A stretch of DNA of 64,000 nucleotides from Solirubrobacter deserti (GTDB lineage Bacteria > Actinomycetota > Thermoleophilia > Solirubrobacterales > Solirubrobacteraceae). The stretch lies in the NCBI RefSeq assembly GCF_027587175.1, contig NZ_JAPCID010000026.1, forward strand, positions 1 to 64,000, read 5' to 3'. The notes under the pieces were generated by a model, which was not told the origin of the DNA, did no database searches, and saw only the letters and a program-made list of their open reading frames with translations. Positions 52,445 to 60,835 of the stretch are shown one piece after another. A program made the position numbers and the translations under genes. The number at the start of each line of letters is the position of its first letter. Position 1 is the first letter of the stretch.

Positions 52445-55400
52445 ATGCGCTTGCGCGCACCCGCGCTGCTGCTGGCGTCACTGGCAGCATGCGCCATCAC
52501 GCCGTCGATGGCTTCGGCGGCGGAGTCGATGATGCCTTACAAGATCGACGCGACTGCCGCGCAGTCGGAGATCTTGAAGGACCTCGGCTACGACATGCAC
52601 GAGGGCCACGTCCACGCCGACTCCGGGCTCAAGCACCTCGAGATCATCGCCACCAAGAGCGAGGTGGCCGAGCTCAAGCGCGCGGGCATCACCGCGACGG
52701 CGCTCCAGATCGATGCGCCGGTCGCCAAGGACCCGGCGCTCGGCGACAGCCCGAACCAGTTCTTCAACGTCTACCGGACGTACATGGAGCCGGGCGGCAT
52801 CAAGGACGAGATCCTGAAGACCGCCGCCGAGAACCCGGACGTCTTCAAGGCCGTCAAGATCGGCACCTCGACGCTCGGCAAGCCGATCTACGCGCTGAAG
52901 ATGACCGAGAACGCGCGCAACGTGAAGGACGGGTCCCGCGACGCGATCCTGTTCTCCTCGGTCAACCACGCGCGTGAGTGGATCGCGGCCGAGATGGGCC
53001 GCCGACTGCCGGTGTGGTTCGCCGAGCACAAGGACGACCCGAAGATCCGCGAGCTGATCCAGACGCGCGAGCTGTGGTTCCTGCCGATCCAGAACCCGGA
53101 CGGCTACGACTACACGTTCACCTGCGGCGTCGGCATCAGCACCGATCCGGCCAAGAACAAGGCCGTCCCGTGCGACTACCGCACGCTCGGCAACAACCCG
53201 AGCTCCCAGGTCACCAACCGGTACTGGCGCAAGACGCTGCGCGACAACAACGGCAACGGCGTCTACGGCGAGCCGTCCTCCGGCGGCGTCGGCGACGGCG
53301 TCGACCCGAACCGCAACTATCCGGCCAAGCGCGGCATCGACGAGGAGGGCGCGAGCAACTCCACTGGCAGCGAGACCTACCGCGGCCCGTACGCGCTGTC
53401 CGAGCCCGAGAACCTCGCCGTCGACCGTCTGCAGCGGCGCGTCAAGTTCACGGCCAACATCAACTACCACTCCGCGGGCCAGCTGCTGCTGACGCCGGTC
53501 TCCTACACGACCGACTACTACCCGCCGGACTCCACGCTGTTCGACGCCATCACCGGCACGGACGGCGACGAGGCCGTGTTCCCGTATCGCTCGCAGCACT
53601 CGTCGGACCTCTACGAGTCCAACGGCGACACGATCGACAACGCGTACATGAACTACGGCATCATCGGCTGGACGCCGGAGATGGACACGTGCTCCACGCT
53701 GGGCGACCCGCAGGGCTGCAACCAGTTCGCCTCGCCGGACGACGAGGAGATCGTCCAGGCGGTCTTCCAGAAGAACCTGCAGTTCGCGCTCAACGTGACC
53801 AAGTCGCTGCCGAACATGGGCCGTCCGAAGGAGTTCGAGGACGACCCGAGCCACTACCAGATCAAGCCCACGCAGGACATCCAGCCGAACCGCTTCGACG
53901 TCTCCTACGGCGCCCAGGGCCAGCAGGTCGAGGCCATCATCCGCAAGGAGCTCGGCCCGTCCTTCATCACGGTCTCGGTCGTCGGCCAGGGCAACACCAA
54001 CGTCACCGTCCGCATGGCGCCCGCGCCGGCCGGTGAGCGCTACAACGAGGTCAACGGCTACTACTTCGAGCGCCGCCGGGCCACGATTCCGTCCCGGATC
54101 GGCAATCGCGACCTGCAGGCCGGCGACATCGTCAACGTCGTCGTCAAGGCCGGCGGCCTCCAGCAGGAGTTCCGCTACCGCATCCAGGCGACGCCCGATC
54201 CCGTCCCCGCGGGCCAGACCGCCAAGAAGCGCGTCCTGGTCGTCGCCGCCGAGGACTACACCGGCAAGTCGCCGAACGTCGACGCCGGCTACGCCGCGGC
54301 CCCGCGCTACCTGACCCAGCACGTCGCCGCGCTCGAGGCGGCCGGCTACGAGGTCGAGACGTTCAACATCGACGCCCCGCCGCAGAACGGCGGCACACCG
54401 AACGGCGTCGTGCACCCGCCGATCAAGTACCCGACGGCGATCGGCGTGCTCTCGCACTTCGACGCGGTCAACTACTACTCGGGCGACGACTTCGTCCCGC
54501 AGGACGCGGGGGAGACCGACCCGCGCCGCATCACTTCGGCGACGGAGCAGGCCGGCTCGTTCGAGATGGCGCCGTGGGCGCACAAGGTCATGATCGAGCT
54601 GCGCGAGTACGCCAACGAGGGCGGCAAGCTGCTCGTCGACGGCCGCAACGTGCACCAGGCGTTCACGAGCAACAACGCGACCCTCGGCGCGACGGGTCCG
54701 TACACCTGGACGCCGGACAAGCTGTACGGCTTCTATTACCCGCCGAACAACAGCGGTGACGACGACCTGCCGGGCACCGCGTGGCAGCGGTCGCGCGGCA
54801 GCTCCAATGACACGTGGCAGAACTACCTCGGCGTGATCGGTCGTCAGTCCGGCGTCGGCACGCCCGAGCTCGAGGTCCTCACCGTCAAGAACAACAACGG
54901 TCAGGACATCCCCAACCCCAACCCGCTGGTCTCGCCGTACCCGGCGGCGCCGAAGCCGGGCGGCATCCTCGCCGGCATGAGCCCGCTGGTGATCGACACC
55001 GGCTCGGCGAACGAGCCGAACGAGGCCGCCGACGGCTCGCCGCTGCCGCAGGCCCGCAAGCCGCTGCGCCTGCGCGACTGGGGACCGACGAACGAGCCGC
55101 TGCGCGCCGAGCGCGTCGAGGCCGACTTCGCCACCCCGCTCACCTACACGACCACCGGCGGCGCCGTGATCTCCACGCGAGACGCCGTGGCTCTGGGCTT
55201 CGGCCTCGAGCAGCTGAGCCAGGCCCAGCGCAATGAGGTCGTCCAGCGCGCGATGGCGCACCTGCTGCCCGCCGGCGCCGACACGACGCCGCCGACGATC
55301 AACGGGTTCAAGTACCCGGCCAACAACCACGTCGCGACGCCGCACGATCCGGTCGACCTCGAGCTGACCACGTTCGACGAGCGCGGCGACATGGACAAGG

Positions 55401-56194
55401 TGGAGCTCTACGCCGACGGCCAGTACGTGGCCACGACCGAGGTCTATCCGTTCCAGTTCCGCTACACGCCGCCGGCCTCGGCCGTCGGCAAGACGGTCCG
55501 GCTGACGGCGAAGTCGATCGACGCCGCCGGCAACGCCGCGACGTCCGGCGCGCTGTTCGTCAACGTGGTCGCGGGCGAGACGCGAGCGGAGTCCCCGCTG
55601 CCGATCGCCGATCCGACGCTCGACGGCCTGCCGATCGTGGGCGAGACGCTGACCTGTGTCAGCGGCGGCTTCCTGAACGGGCCGGAGGAGTTCGAGTACG
55701 AGTGGGTGCGCAACGGCGCAGCCATCGAGGGCGCCACGGACGCGTCCTACGTCCCGACCACGGCCGACATCGGCCGCTCGGTGGGCTGCCGCATGTTCGC
55801 GAGCAACAGCGCGGGCACCGCGGACGCGTGGTCCGAGGCGCTCTTCGTCTCGCCGGCGGCGCCGAAGCCGCAGCCGGCCGCGACGCCGACGCCCACCGCG
55901 ACGCCCACGCCGCAGTCGGCGGTCCGGTTCACGGCCCGTGCGACCTGCAAGATGGCGTCCTCCCGCAAGGCCGTGACGTGCACGATCACGCGTGTCACCC
56001 CGAAGGGCTCGAAGACCACGCTCACCGCCACCGGGCGGGTGCAGGGCACGTCGAAGACGTACCGCAAGGCGAGCACCAGCGACTCCGTGAAGGTCACGGT
56101 GCGCTCGACCAAGCGCCTGAAGAAGGGCGCGAAGGTCGTCCTCGCCGTCAAGAGCGGCAGCACCACGCGGAACATGACGATCAAGTCCCGCTAG
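52445..56194 (+). CDS. very large secreted M14 zinc carboxypeptidase
   Basis: This 1249-aa protein has a signal peptide at residues 1-27 (LLASLAACAITPSMASA). The M14 catalytic domain (about 90-460) has zinc ligands in VNHAREWIAAEM (HxxE near 175) and NINYHSAGQ (near 341), the PNRNYPAK substrate region, and catalytic Glu in GWTPEMDTC (near 410). It continues with beta-rich domains, a glutamine-amidotransferase-like segment (RVLVVAAEDYTGKSPNVDAG), Ig-like modules, a TPTPTATPTP linker and a basic stalk. The family is normally 350-450 aa. G-rich sequence precedes ATG 52445. It should digest peptides outside the cell. Confidence 0.9.
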   Translation: MRLRAPALLLASLAACAITPSMASAAESMMPYKIDATAAQSEILKDLGYDMHEGHVHADSGLKHLEIIATKSEVAELKRAGITATALQIDAPVAKDPALGDSPNQFFNVYRTYMEPGGIKDEILKTAAENPDVFKAVKIGTSTLGKPIYALKMTENARNVKDGSRDAILFSSVNHAREWIAAEMGRRLPVWFAEHKDDPKIRELIQTRELWFLPIQNPDGYDYTFTCGVGISTDPAKNKAVPCDYRTLGNNPSSQVTNRYWRKTLRDNNGNGVYGEPSSGGVGDGVDPNRNYPAKRGIDEEGASNSTGSETYRGPYALSEPENLAVDRLQRRVKFTANINYHSAGQLLLTPVSYTTDYYPPDSTLFDAITGTDGDEAVFPYRSQHSSDLYESNGDTIDNAYMNYGIIGWTPEMDTCSTLGDPQGCNQFASPDDEEIVQAVFQKNLQFALNVTKSLPNMGRPKEFEDDPSHYQIKPTQDIQPNRFDVSYGAQGQQVEAIIRKELGPSFITVSVVGQGNTNVTVRMAPAPAGERYNEVNGYYFERRRATIPSRIGNRDLQAGDIVNVVVKAGGLQQEFRYRIQATPDPVPAGQTAKKRVLVVAAEDYTGKSPNVDAGYAAAPRYLTQHVAALEAAGYEVETFNIDAPPQNGGTPNGVVHPPIKYPTAIGVLSHFDAVNYYSGDDFVPQDAGETDPRRITSATEQAGSFEMAPWAHKVMIELREYANEGGKLLVDGRNVHQAFTSNNATLGATGPYTWTPDKLYGFYYPPNNSGDDDLPGTAWQRSRGSSNDTWQNYLGVIGRQSGVGTPELEVLTVKNNNGQDIPNPNPLVSPYPAAPKPGGILAGMSPLVIDTGSANEPNEAADGSPLPQARKPLRLRDWGPTNEPLRAERVEADFATPLTYTTTGGAVISTRDAVALGFGLEQLSQAQRNEVVQRAMAHLLPAGADTTPPTINGFKYPANNHVATPHDPVDLELTTFDERGDMDKVELYADGQYVATTEVYPFQFRYTPPASAVGKTVRLTAKSIDAAGNAATSGALFVNVVAGETRAESPLPIADPTLDGLPIVGETLTCVSGGFLNGPEEFEYEWVRNGAAIEGATDASYVPTTADIGRSVGCRMFASNSAGTADAWSEALFVSPAAPKPQPAATPTPTATPTPQSAVRFTARATCKMASSRKAVTCTITRVTPKGSKTTLTATGRVQGTSKTYRKASTSDSVKVTVRSTKRLKKGAKVVLAVKSGSTTRNMTIKSR

Positions 56195-56209
56195 TGGAGC
56201 AGTAGCGCC

Positions 56210-56243
56210 ACGAGGGCCCCGCCGTCTCGGCGGGGCCCTTCGT
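56210..56243 (+). terminator. strong rho-independent-type terminator
   Basis: GGGCCCCGCCG (56214-56224), loop TCT, CGGCGGGGCCC (56228-56238), then TTCGT. It lies 20 bases after the carboxypeptidase stop. The 11-bp perfect GC stem also serves to separate it from the convergent regulator gene. Confidence 0.8.
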
Positions 56244-56283
56244 GATGCACCGGGTGGGCTCGCCGCCCCCCGGACCCCCTGCT

Positions 56284-56892
56284 TTAGGCGGCGCGCTTGA
56301 AATGAAGGACGGCGAGCTCGGTCGGGAACACGTCGGTGTCCCCTTCGTTGTGGCGGTTCGCGCTTTCCTCCGCGATCGCCAGCGCCTGCTCGTGCGTCTT
56401 GGCCAGCAGCTTGTTGAGCTTCTTGAACGCCTTCTCGTCCAGTTCGAGCGGCGTGCGGTCGAGGATGACGTCAGGGTCTTGCAGGTGGCCGGCGTCAGCC
56501 GCCCCGGCGAGGTCGTTGACGAGTTCGGACAACGTTTCGCCGGTCAGCTCCCCGCGCAGCCCGGCGGGAAGCGTGCGCCACTGGTCGTCGTCCAGGTTCG
56601 GACGCGCCGTGGCCCGGTAGAAATGTTGCAACGCGCCCCGGCGCGGTTCGGTCCGCACGAGCTCGACGCAGTCGTAGTCGCGCAGCATGCGGACGTGGTA
56701 GCTGACGACCCCGAGCGGGGCTCCGAGCTCCACCGCGAGATCGCCCGGGCTGGCGACGCGCTCGCCGAGTCGCTGCAGGATGCGCGCCCGCAAGGGGTGC
56801 GCAAGCGCTTTCGCGATCCGGGCTTCCGAGGTCTCCCCCGGTGGTCGATTCCGTCCGGTATTACCGGATGGGGTTGATGGACTGGTGGGCAT
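56284..56892 (-). CDS. winged-helix (ArsR-like, HTH_20) regulator
   Basis: In this 202-aa protein residues about 25-95 form the HTH: IAKALAHPLRARILQRLGER, VASPGDLAVELGAPLGVVSY, then HVRMLRDYDCVELVRTEPRR. The C-terminal part is helical, with LSELVNDLAGAADAGH and KAFKKLNKLLAKTHEQALAI. This combination is common in Thermoleophilia and Streptomyces regulators of unknown ligand. The start is ATG 56892. It stands alone, convergent with the peptidase gene. Confidence 0.8.
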   Translation of the reverse strand: MPTSPSTPSGNTGRNRPPGETSEARIAKALAHPLRARILQRLGERVASPGDLAVELGAPLGVVSYHVRMLRDYDCVELVRTEPRRGALQHFYRATARPNLDDDQWRTLPAGLRGELTGETLSELVNDLAGAADAGHLQDPDVILDRTPLELDEKAFKKLNKLLAKTHEQALAIAEESANRHNEGDTDVFPTELAVLHFKRAA

Positions 56893-56989
56893 GGTCGCCC
56901 GCAAGCCTACCCGTCAGCGCCCTTACCGCCCCGGAAAAGAGTCCGCGCGCGCCAACTCGCACGAAACGCAACCGCATTCGAGCGCCGCA

Positions 56990-57003
56990 TGAAACCGGTT
57001 TCA
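56990..57003. promoter_or_regulatory. LacI-family operator
   Basis: TGAAACCGGTTTCA is a perfect 14-bp palindrome with a central CG, the classical LacI/GalR-family operator form. It lies 34 bp upstream of the -35 of the promoter at 57037-57066. No LacI gene is in the window, so the regulator is elsewhere. Confidence 0.7.
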
Positions 57004-57036
57004 AGCCAACAAAGCATTCAGTGCGGTCGAGAACCC

Positions 57037-57066
57037 TTGCGTTTGGCTCGCGACCCTGTTTACGAT
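57037..57066 (+). promoter_or_regulatory. sigma-70-type promoter of a short transcript
   Basis: TTGCGT (57037-57042), 18-base spacer, TACGAT (57061-57066). No coding start follows within a useful distance; instead a structured region and a terminator do. Confidence 0.5.
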
Positions 57067-57071
57067 CTCCA

Positions 57072-57215
57072 TGCCCAACGGTCGGCACCCCTCACGGACC
57101 CCCCGAAAGAGCGACCCTGCCGACCTCCCGCTCGGACCTGACCAGTCCAGCCCTTTGGCTGAAAGAGCGGTATTAGAGGCAGGGAGGGCCGGCGGTGCGC
57201 CGGCCCTCCCTTCAT
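57072..57215 (+). ncRNA. candidate structured small RNA
   Basis: Downstream of the promoter, GGTCGGCA (57080-57087) pairs with TGCCGACC (57118-57125). The pairing encloses a C-rich, A-rich loop with CCCCTCACGG and CCCCCCGAAAGAGCG. A small AGCC-CTTT-GGCT hairpin follows near 57150, and GAAAGAGCG recurs near 57161. The transcript would end at the terminator 57181-57211, giving about 145 nt. No open frame is present. I cannot match it to a named Rfam family with confidence; C-rich loops recall actinobacterial 6C RNA. Confidence 0.45.
57181..57211 (+). terminator. strong terminator hairpin of the short transcript
   Basis: AGGGAGGGCCGGC (57181-57193), loop GGTGC, GCCGGCCCTCCCT (57199-57211), 13 perfect pairs, followed by TCATC. 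No protein gene lies upstream on this strand within 980 bp, so it must end a non-coding transcript. The 57216-57423 stretch holds only the leader of the next gene. Confidence 0.75.
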
Positions 57216-57423
57216 CTCCGCGCGCCGGCTGACGGCGTCGGGGCCAGAGCCGCTCGGCACGGCGCGTGCGGTTGACGAGGAATGCGTCGAGACGGCAGAA
57301 AGTGGCCGCGACCTCACGTTCGGCGTACGTAAAGTTCGTGTGAGGCGCGGACCGCGTTCACGCAGTCGACGTGGTCGTCAGGCGTGCCATCCGGGTGACG
57401 CGGTCGGGCGCGACAATGGGGGG

Positions 57424-58449
57424 ATGCGCGCCGCCGTCATGCAGTCCTTCGGATCGCCCCTGTCGCTCGAGCGGGTCGACGACCCGGTGTGCGCGCCGGA
57501 CGGCGCGGTCGTGAAGGTGCTCGCGACCGGGGTCTGCCGGTCCGACTGGCACGGCTGGATGGGCCACGACCCGTCGATCACGCTGCCGCACGTGGGCGGT
57601 CACGAGCTGTGCGGCGAGATCCTCGAGGTCGGCTCCGAGGTGCACGGGTTCGCGCCGGGCGATCGCGTGACGGTGCCGTTCTGCTGCGGCTGCGGCGTGT
57701 GCGAGCCGTGTCGGCTCGGCGAGACGCAGGTGTGCGAGCGCGACGTGCAGCCGGGCTTCACGATCTGGGGATCGTTCGCCGAGCTGGTCGCGCTGCCCAA
57801 GGCCGACCTGAACCTCGTGCGGGTGCCCGCGGAGCTGTCCTCCGTGCACGCGGCCTCGCTCGGCTGCCGGTTCATGACCGCGTGGGCCGCGCTGCACGTG
57901 CACGCGAGGGTGCGCGCGGGCGAGTGGGTCGCCGTCCACGGCTGCGGCGGCGTCGGGCTGGCGGCGGTGATGATCGCCGCGGCCGCAGGCGCACAGGTGA
58001 TCGCCGTGGACATCGACGAGCGCAAGCTGCAGCGGGCGCGCGAGCTGGGCGCGGTCGCCGGCGTGTCAGGGCAGGTCGTCGCGTCGATCGTCGAGCTCAC
58101 CGGGGGCGGCGCGCACGTGTCGCTCGACGCACTCGGCTCGGTGACGACGTGCGTGAACTCGGTCTCGTGCCTGCGCCGCCGCGGCCGCCACGCGCAGGTC
58201 GGCCTGCTGCTGGGCGACCAGGCCGCGCCGCAGGTGCCGATGGGCCGCGTGATCTCCCGCGAGCTGCAGGTCCTCGGCGTCCACGGGATGGCGGTGCGCC
58301 ACTACGACGGGATGCTGCGCGCGGTCGCCTCCGGCGCGGTCCAGCCCGGCGAGCTGGTGGCGAAGACGATCGGGCTGGACGGGGTCGGCGAGGAGGTCGC
58401 TTCGATGGGACGGTTTGCGCAGGACGGTGTGACGGTGATGGTGCCGTGA
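57424..58449 (+). CDS. zinc-dependent alcohol dehydrogenase
   Basis: This 341-aa MDR-family enzyme has the catalytic zinc site GVCRSDWHGW and HVGGHELCGEI, the four-Cys structural zinc site CCGCGVCEPCRLGETQVC, and the NAD(P) Rossmann motif GCGGVGLAAVMIAAAAGAQV. It oxidises an alcohol or reduces an aldehyde; the substrate is unknown. ATG 57424 has a G-rich leader. Its stop overlaps the start of the acyl-CoA dehydrogenase gene (TGATG), suggesting linked alcohol/acid catabolism. Confidence 0.9.
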   Translation: MRAAVMQSFGSPLSLERVDDPVCAPDGAVVKVLATGVCRSDWHGWMGHDPSITLPHVGGHELCGEILEVGSEVHGFAPGDRVTVPFCCGCGVCEPCRLGETQVCERDVQPGFTIWGSFAELVALPKADLNLVRVPAELSSVHAASLGCRFMTAWAALHVHARVRAGEWVAVHGCGGVGLAAVMIAAAAGAQVIAVDIDERKLQRARELGAVAGVSGQVVASIVELTGGGAHVSLDALGSVTTCVNSVSCLRRRGRHAQVGLLLGDQAAPQVPMGRVISRELQVLGVHGMAVRHYDGMLRAVASGAVQPGELVAKTIGLDGVGEEVASMGRFAQDGVTVMVP

Positions 58450-59603
58450 TGACGGACTTCTACCTGCTCGACGAGAAGCTCACCGACGACGAGCGCGCCA
58501 TCCGCGACCGTCTGCGCGCGTTCTGCGAGGCCGAGATCATGCCGGTGATCAACGGCTACTGGGAGCGGGCGGAGTTCCCGCTGCAGCTGGTCCCGAAGAT
58601 TGCGGCGCTGCGGATGGCGGGCGGGACGATCGAGGGCTACGGCTGCCCCGGCATGAGCGCGACCGCGGCCGGCCTGGTGAGCATGGAGTGGGCGCGCGCG
58701 GACGGCAGCATGGGCACGTTCTACGGCGTGCACTCGAACCTCGCGATGCAGTCGATCGCGATGCTCGGCTCCGACGAGCAGAAGGAGCGCTGGCTGCCGC
58801 CGATGGCCGACCTGGACGCGATCGGCGCGTTCGCGCTCACCGAGCCCGAGCACGGCTCGGACGCGGTGCACCTCGAGTCCAGCGTGCGCCGGGACGGGGA
58901 CGAGTACGTCATCAGCGGCCGCAAGCGCTGGATCGGCAACGCGTCGATCGCCGACGTGGTGATCGTGTGGGCGCGCGACGAGGACGGGCATGTCGGCGGC
59001 TACCTGGTCGAGAAGGGCACGCCCGGGTTCGAGGCGACGGTGATGACGGGCAAGACCGCGCTGCGCGCCGTCTGGCAGGCCGACATCACCATGACCGACG
59101 TGCGCGTGCCGGCCGAGAACCGGCTCCCGGGCTGCCGCAACTTCCGGGACGTCGCCGGCGTGCTCGCCCGCACCCGCTACACCGTCGCCTGGCGCGCGCT
59201 CGGGATGGCGCTCGCCGCGTACGAGGCCGCGCTCGCCTACGCGCAGCGGCGCGAGCAGTTCGGCAAGCCGATCGCGTCCTACCAGCTCGTGCAGGACAAG
59301 CTCAGCCGCATGCTGGCCGAGATCACCGCCATGCAGCTGCTGTGCCTGCGGCTCTCCGAGCTCGCCGAGGACGGGCGGCTGACGGCGGGCATGGCGAGCC
59401 TGGCGAAGATGAACCACGCCGCCAAGGCGCGCGAGATCGTCGGTCTGGCGCGCGACATCCTCGGCGGCAACGGCATCCTGCTCGAGAACCACGTCGCGCG
59501 CCAGCACGCCGACATGGAGGCGATCTTCACCTTCGAGGGGACCGACTCGATCCAGTCGCTGATCGTGGCCCGCGAGATCACGGGCCACAACGCCATCACG
59601 TGA
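58449..59603 (+). CDS. acyl-CoA dehydrogenase
   Basis: This 384-aa flavoenzyme removes two hydrogens from an acyl-CoA. It has the FAD-binding AFALTEPEHGSDAVHLESSV and WIGNASIADVVIVWAR, the C-terminal helical YAQRREQFGKPIASYQLVQD, and the catalytic Glu in AIFTFEGTDSIQSLIVARE. It is closest to the glutaryl-CoA dehydrogenase subgroup, like its neighbour on the other strand, but the two are clearly different in sequence. It is translationally coupled to the alcohol dehydrogenase gene. Confidence 0.88.
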   Translation: MTDFYLLDEKLTDDERAIRDRLRAFCEAEIMPVINGYWERAEFPLQLVPKIAALRMAGGTIEGYGCPGMSATAAGLVSMEWARADGSMGTFYGVHSNLAMQSIAMLGSDEQKERWLPPMADLDAIGAFALTEPEHGSDAVHLESSVRRDGDEYVISGRKRWIGNASIADVVIVWARDEDGHVGGYLVEKGTPGFEATVMTGKTALRAVWQADITMTDVRVPAENRLPGCRNFRDVAGVLARTRYTVAWRALGMALAAYEAALAYAQRREQFGKPIASYQLVQDKLSRMLAEITAMQLLCLRLSELAEDGRLTAGMASLAKMNHAAKAREIVGLARDILGGNGILLENHVARQHADMEAIFTFEGTDSIQSLIVAREITGHNAIT

Positions 59604-60780
59604 AGGCCGGAAGCCCCGTGATCGCCTGACCGAGGATCAGCGTGTGCATCTCGTGCGTGCCCTCGTAGGTGAGCACGGACTCCAGGTTGTTCGCGTGCCG
59701 CAGCACCGGGTACTCGAGCGTCACGCCGTTCGCGCCCAGCACGGTCCGCGCCGTGCGCGCGACGTCGATCGCCGTGCTGACGTTGTGGTACTTGCCGTAG
59801 GAGACGTGCTGAGGCGTGAGCGTCCCCGCGTCCTTCATCCGGCCCAGGTGCAGCGCGAGCATCGTCGAGTTGCCGACTTTGACCGCCATGTCCGCGAGCT
59901 TGGCCTGCGTGAGCTGGTAGCCCGCGATCGGCTTGTCGAACTGCACGCGGGTCTTGGCGTAGTCCAGCGCCGCCTCGTAGCATGCGCGCGCGGCGCCCGC
60001 GGCCCCGAAGACGATCCCGAAGCGCGCCTCGTTCAAGCAGGACAGCGGCGCGCGCAGCGACGTCGCCTCCGGCAGGCGGTTCGCTTCCGGCACCTCGACG
60101 CCGTCCAGCACGAGCTCGCTCGTCACCGACGCGCGCAGCGACAGCTTGCCGTGCATGTTCGGCGCGCTGAACCCGGGTGTCCCCTTCTCGACCAGGAAGC
60201 CGTTGACCTTGCCTTCCTCGGTACGCGCCCACACGACGGCGACATCCGCCAGCGACCCGTTCGTGATCCACATCTTGGCGCCGTCGAGCACCCACCCGGC
60301 GTCCGTCTTCTTCGCGCGCGTGCGCATCGCGGCCGGGTTGGAGCCTGCGTCCGGCTCGGTCAGCCCGAAGCAGCCGATCAGCTTGCCCTCCGCCATCCCG
60401 GGCAGCCAACGCTCCTTCTGCTCCTCCGAGCCCCACTTCCAGATCGCGTACATCGCCAGCGAGCCCTGCACCGAGCAGAACGACCGCAGCCCTGAGTCGC
60501 CCGCCTCGAGCTCCAGGCACGTGAGCCCGTAGGCGGTCGCCGACGCGCCCGCGCAGCCGTAGCCCTCGAGGTGCATGCCGAGCAGGCCCAGTGCGCCCAG
60601 GTCCTGCCCGATCGACTCCGGGAGCGTCCCGGCCTCGAAGTGCTCGGCCACCACCGGCAGGAACTTCTCGCGCACGTACTGGCGCACGGTGCTGCGGATG
60701 AGCCGCTCCTCCTCGTCGAGCTGCGCGTCCAGCGCGAGCGGGTCGAGCGGATCGAAGGTCGGGAGCGTGGCGGTGGACAT
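59596..60780 (-). CDS. gcdH: glutaryl-CoA dehydrogenase
   Basis: The 394-aa acyl-CoA dehydrogenase has CFGLTEPDAGSNPAAMRTRA, WITNGSLADVAVVWART, LNEARFGIVFGAAGAARACY and YAKTRVQFDKPIAGYQLTQA. It ends with catalytic Glu in VLTYEGTHEMHTLILGQAIT. The EARFGIxxGxxGAA and YEGTHxMHxLILG forms fit GcdH, which oxidises and decarboxylates glutaryl-CoA to crotonyl-CoA in lysine, tryptophan and benzoate breakdown. It overlaps the previous gene by eight bases at the 3' ends and is divergent from an MFS gene 55 bp away. Confidence 0.85.
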   Translation of the reverse strand: MSTATLPTFDPLDPLALDAQLDEEERLIRSTVRQYVREKFLPVVAEHFEAGTLPESIGQDLGALGLLGMHLEGYGCAGASATAYGLTCLELEAGDSGLRSFCSVQGSLAMYAIWKWGSEEQKERWLPGMAEGKLIGCFGLTEPDAGSNPAAMRTRAKKTDAGWVLDGAKMWITNGSLADVAVVWARTEEGKVNGFLVEKGTPGFSAPNMHGKLSLRASVTSELVLDGVEVPEANRLPEATSLRAPLSCLNEARFGIVFGAAGAARACYEAALDYAKTRVQFDKPIAGYQLTQAKLADMAVKVGNSTMLALHLGRMKDAGTLTPQHVSYGKYHNVSTAIDVARTARTVLGANGVTLEYPVLRHANNLESVLTYEGTHEMHTLILGQAITGLPAFT

Positions 60781-60835
60781 GACCGCAGCGTACCCCGGTC
60801 GGATTCGTCTGACCTTTACCGGGTATTTAGGCGAA

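Noticed and set aside
57072-57215. Signal-recognition-particle RNA, tmRNA or a known riboswitch
   Set aside because: I looked on both strands for the conserved GGAAG tetraloop domain, tmRNA ends and common riboswitch cores and found none, so the element is left as an unnamed candidate.
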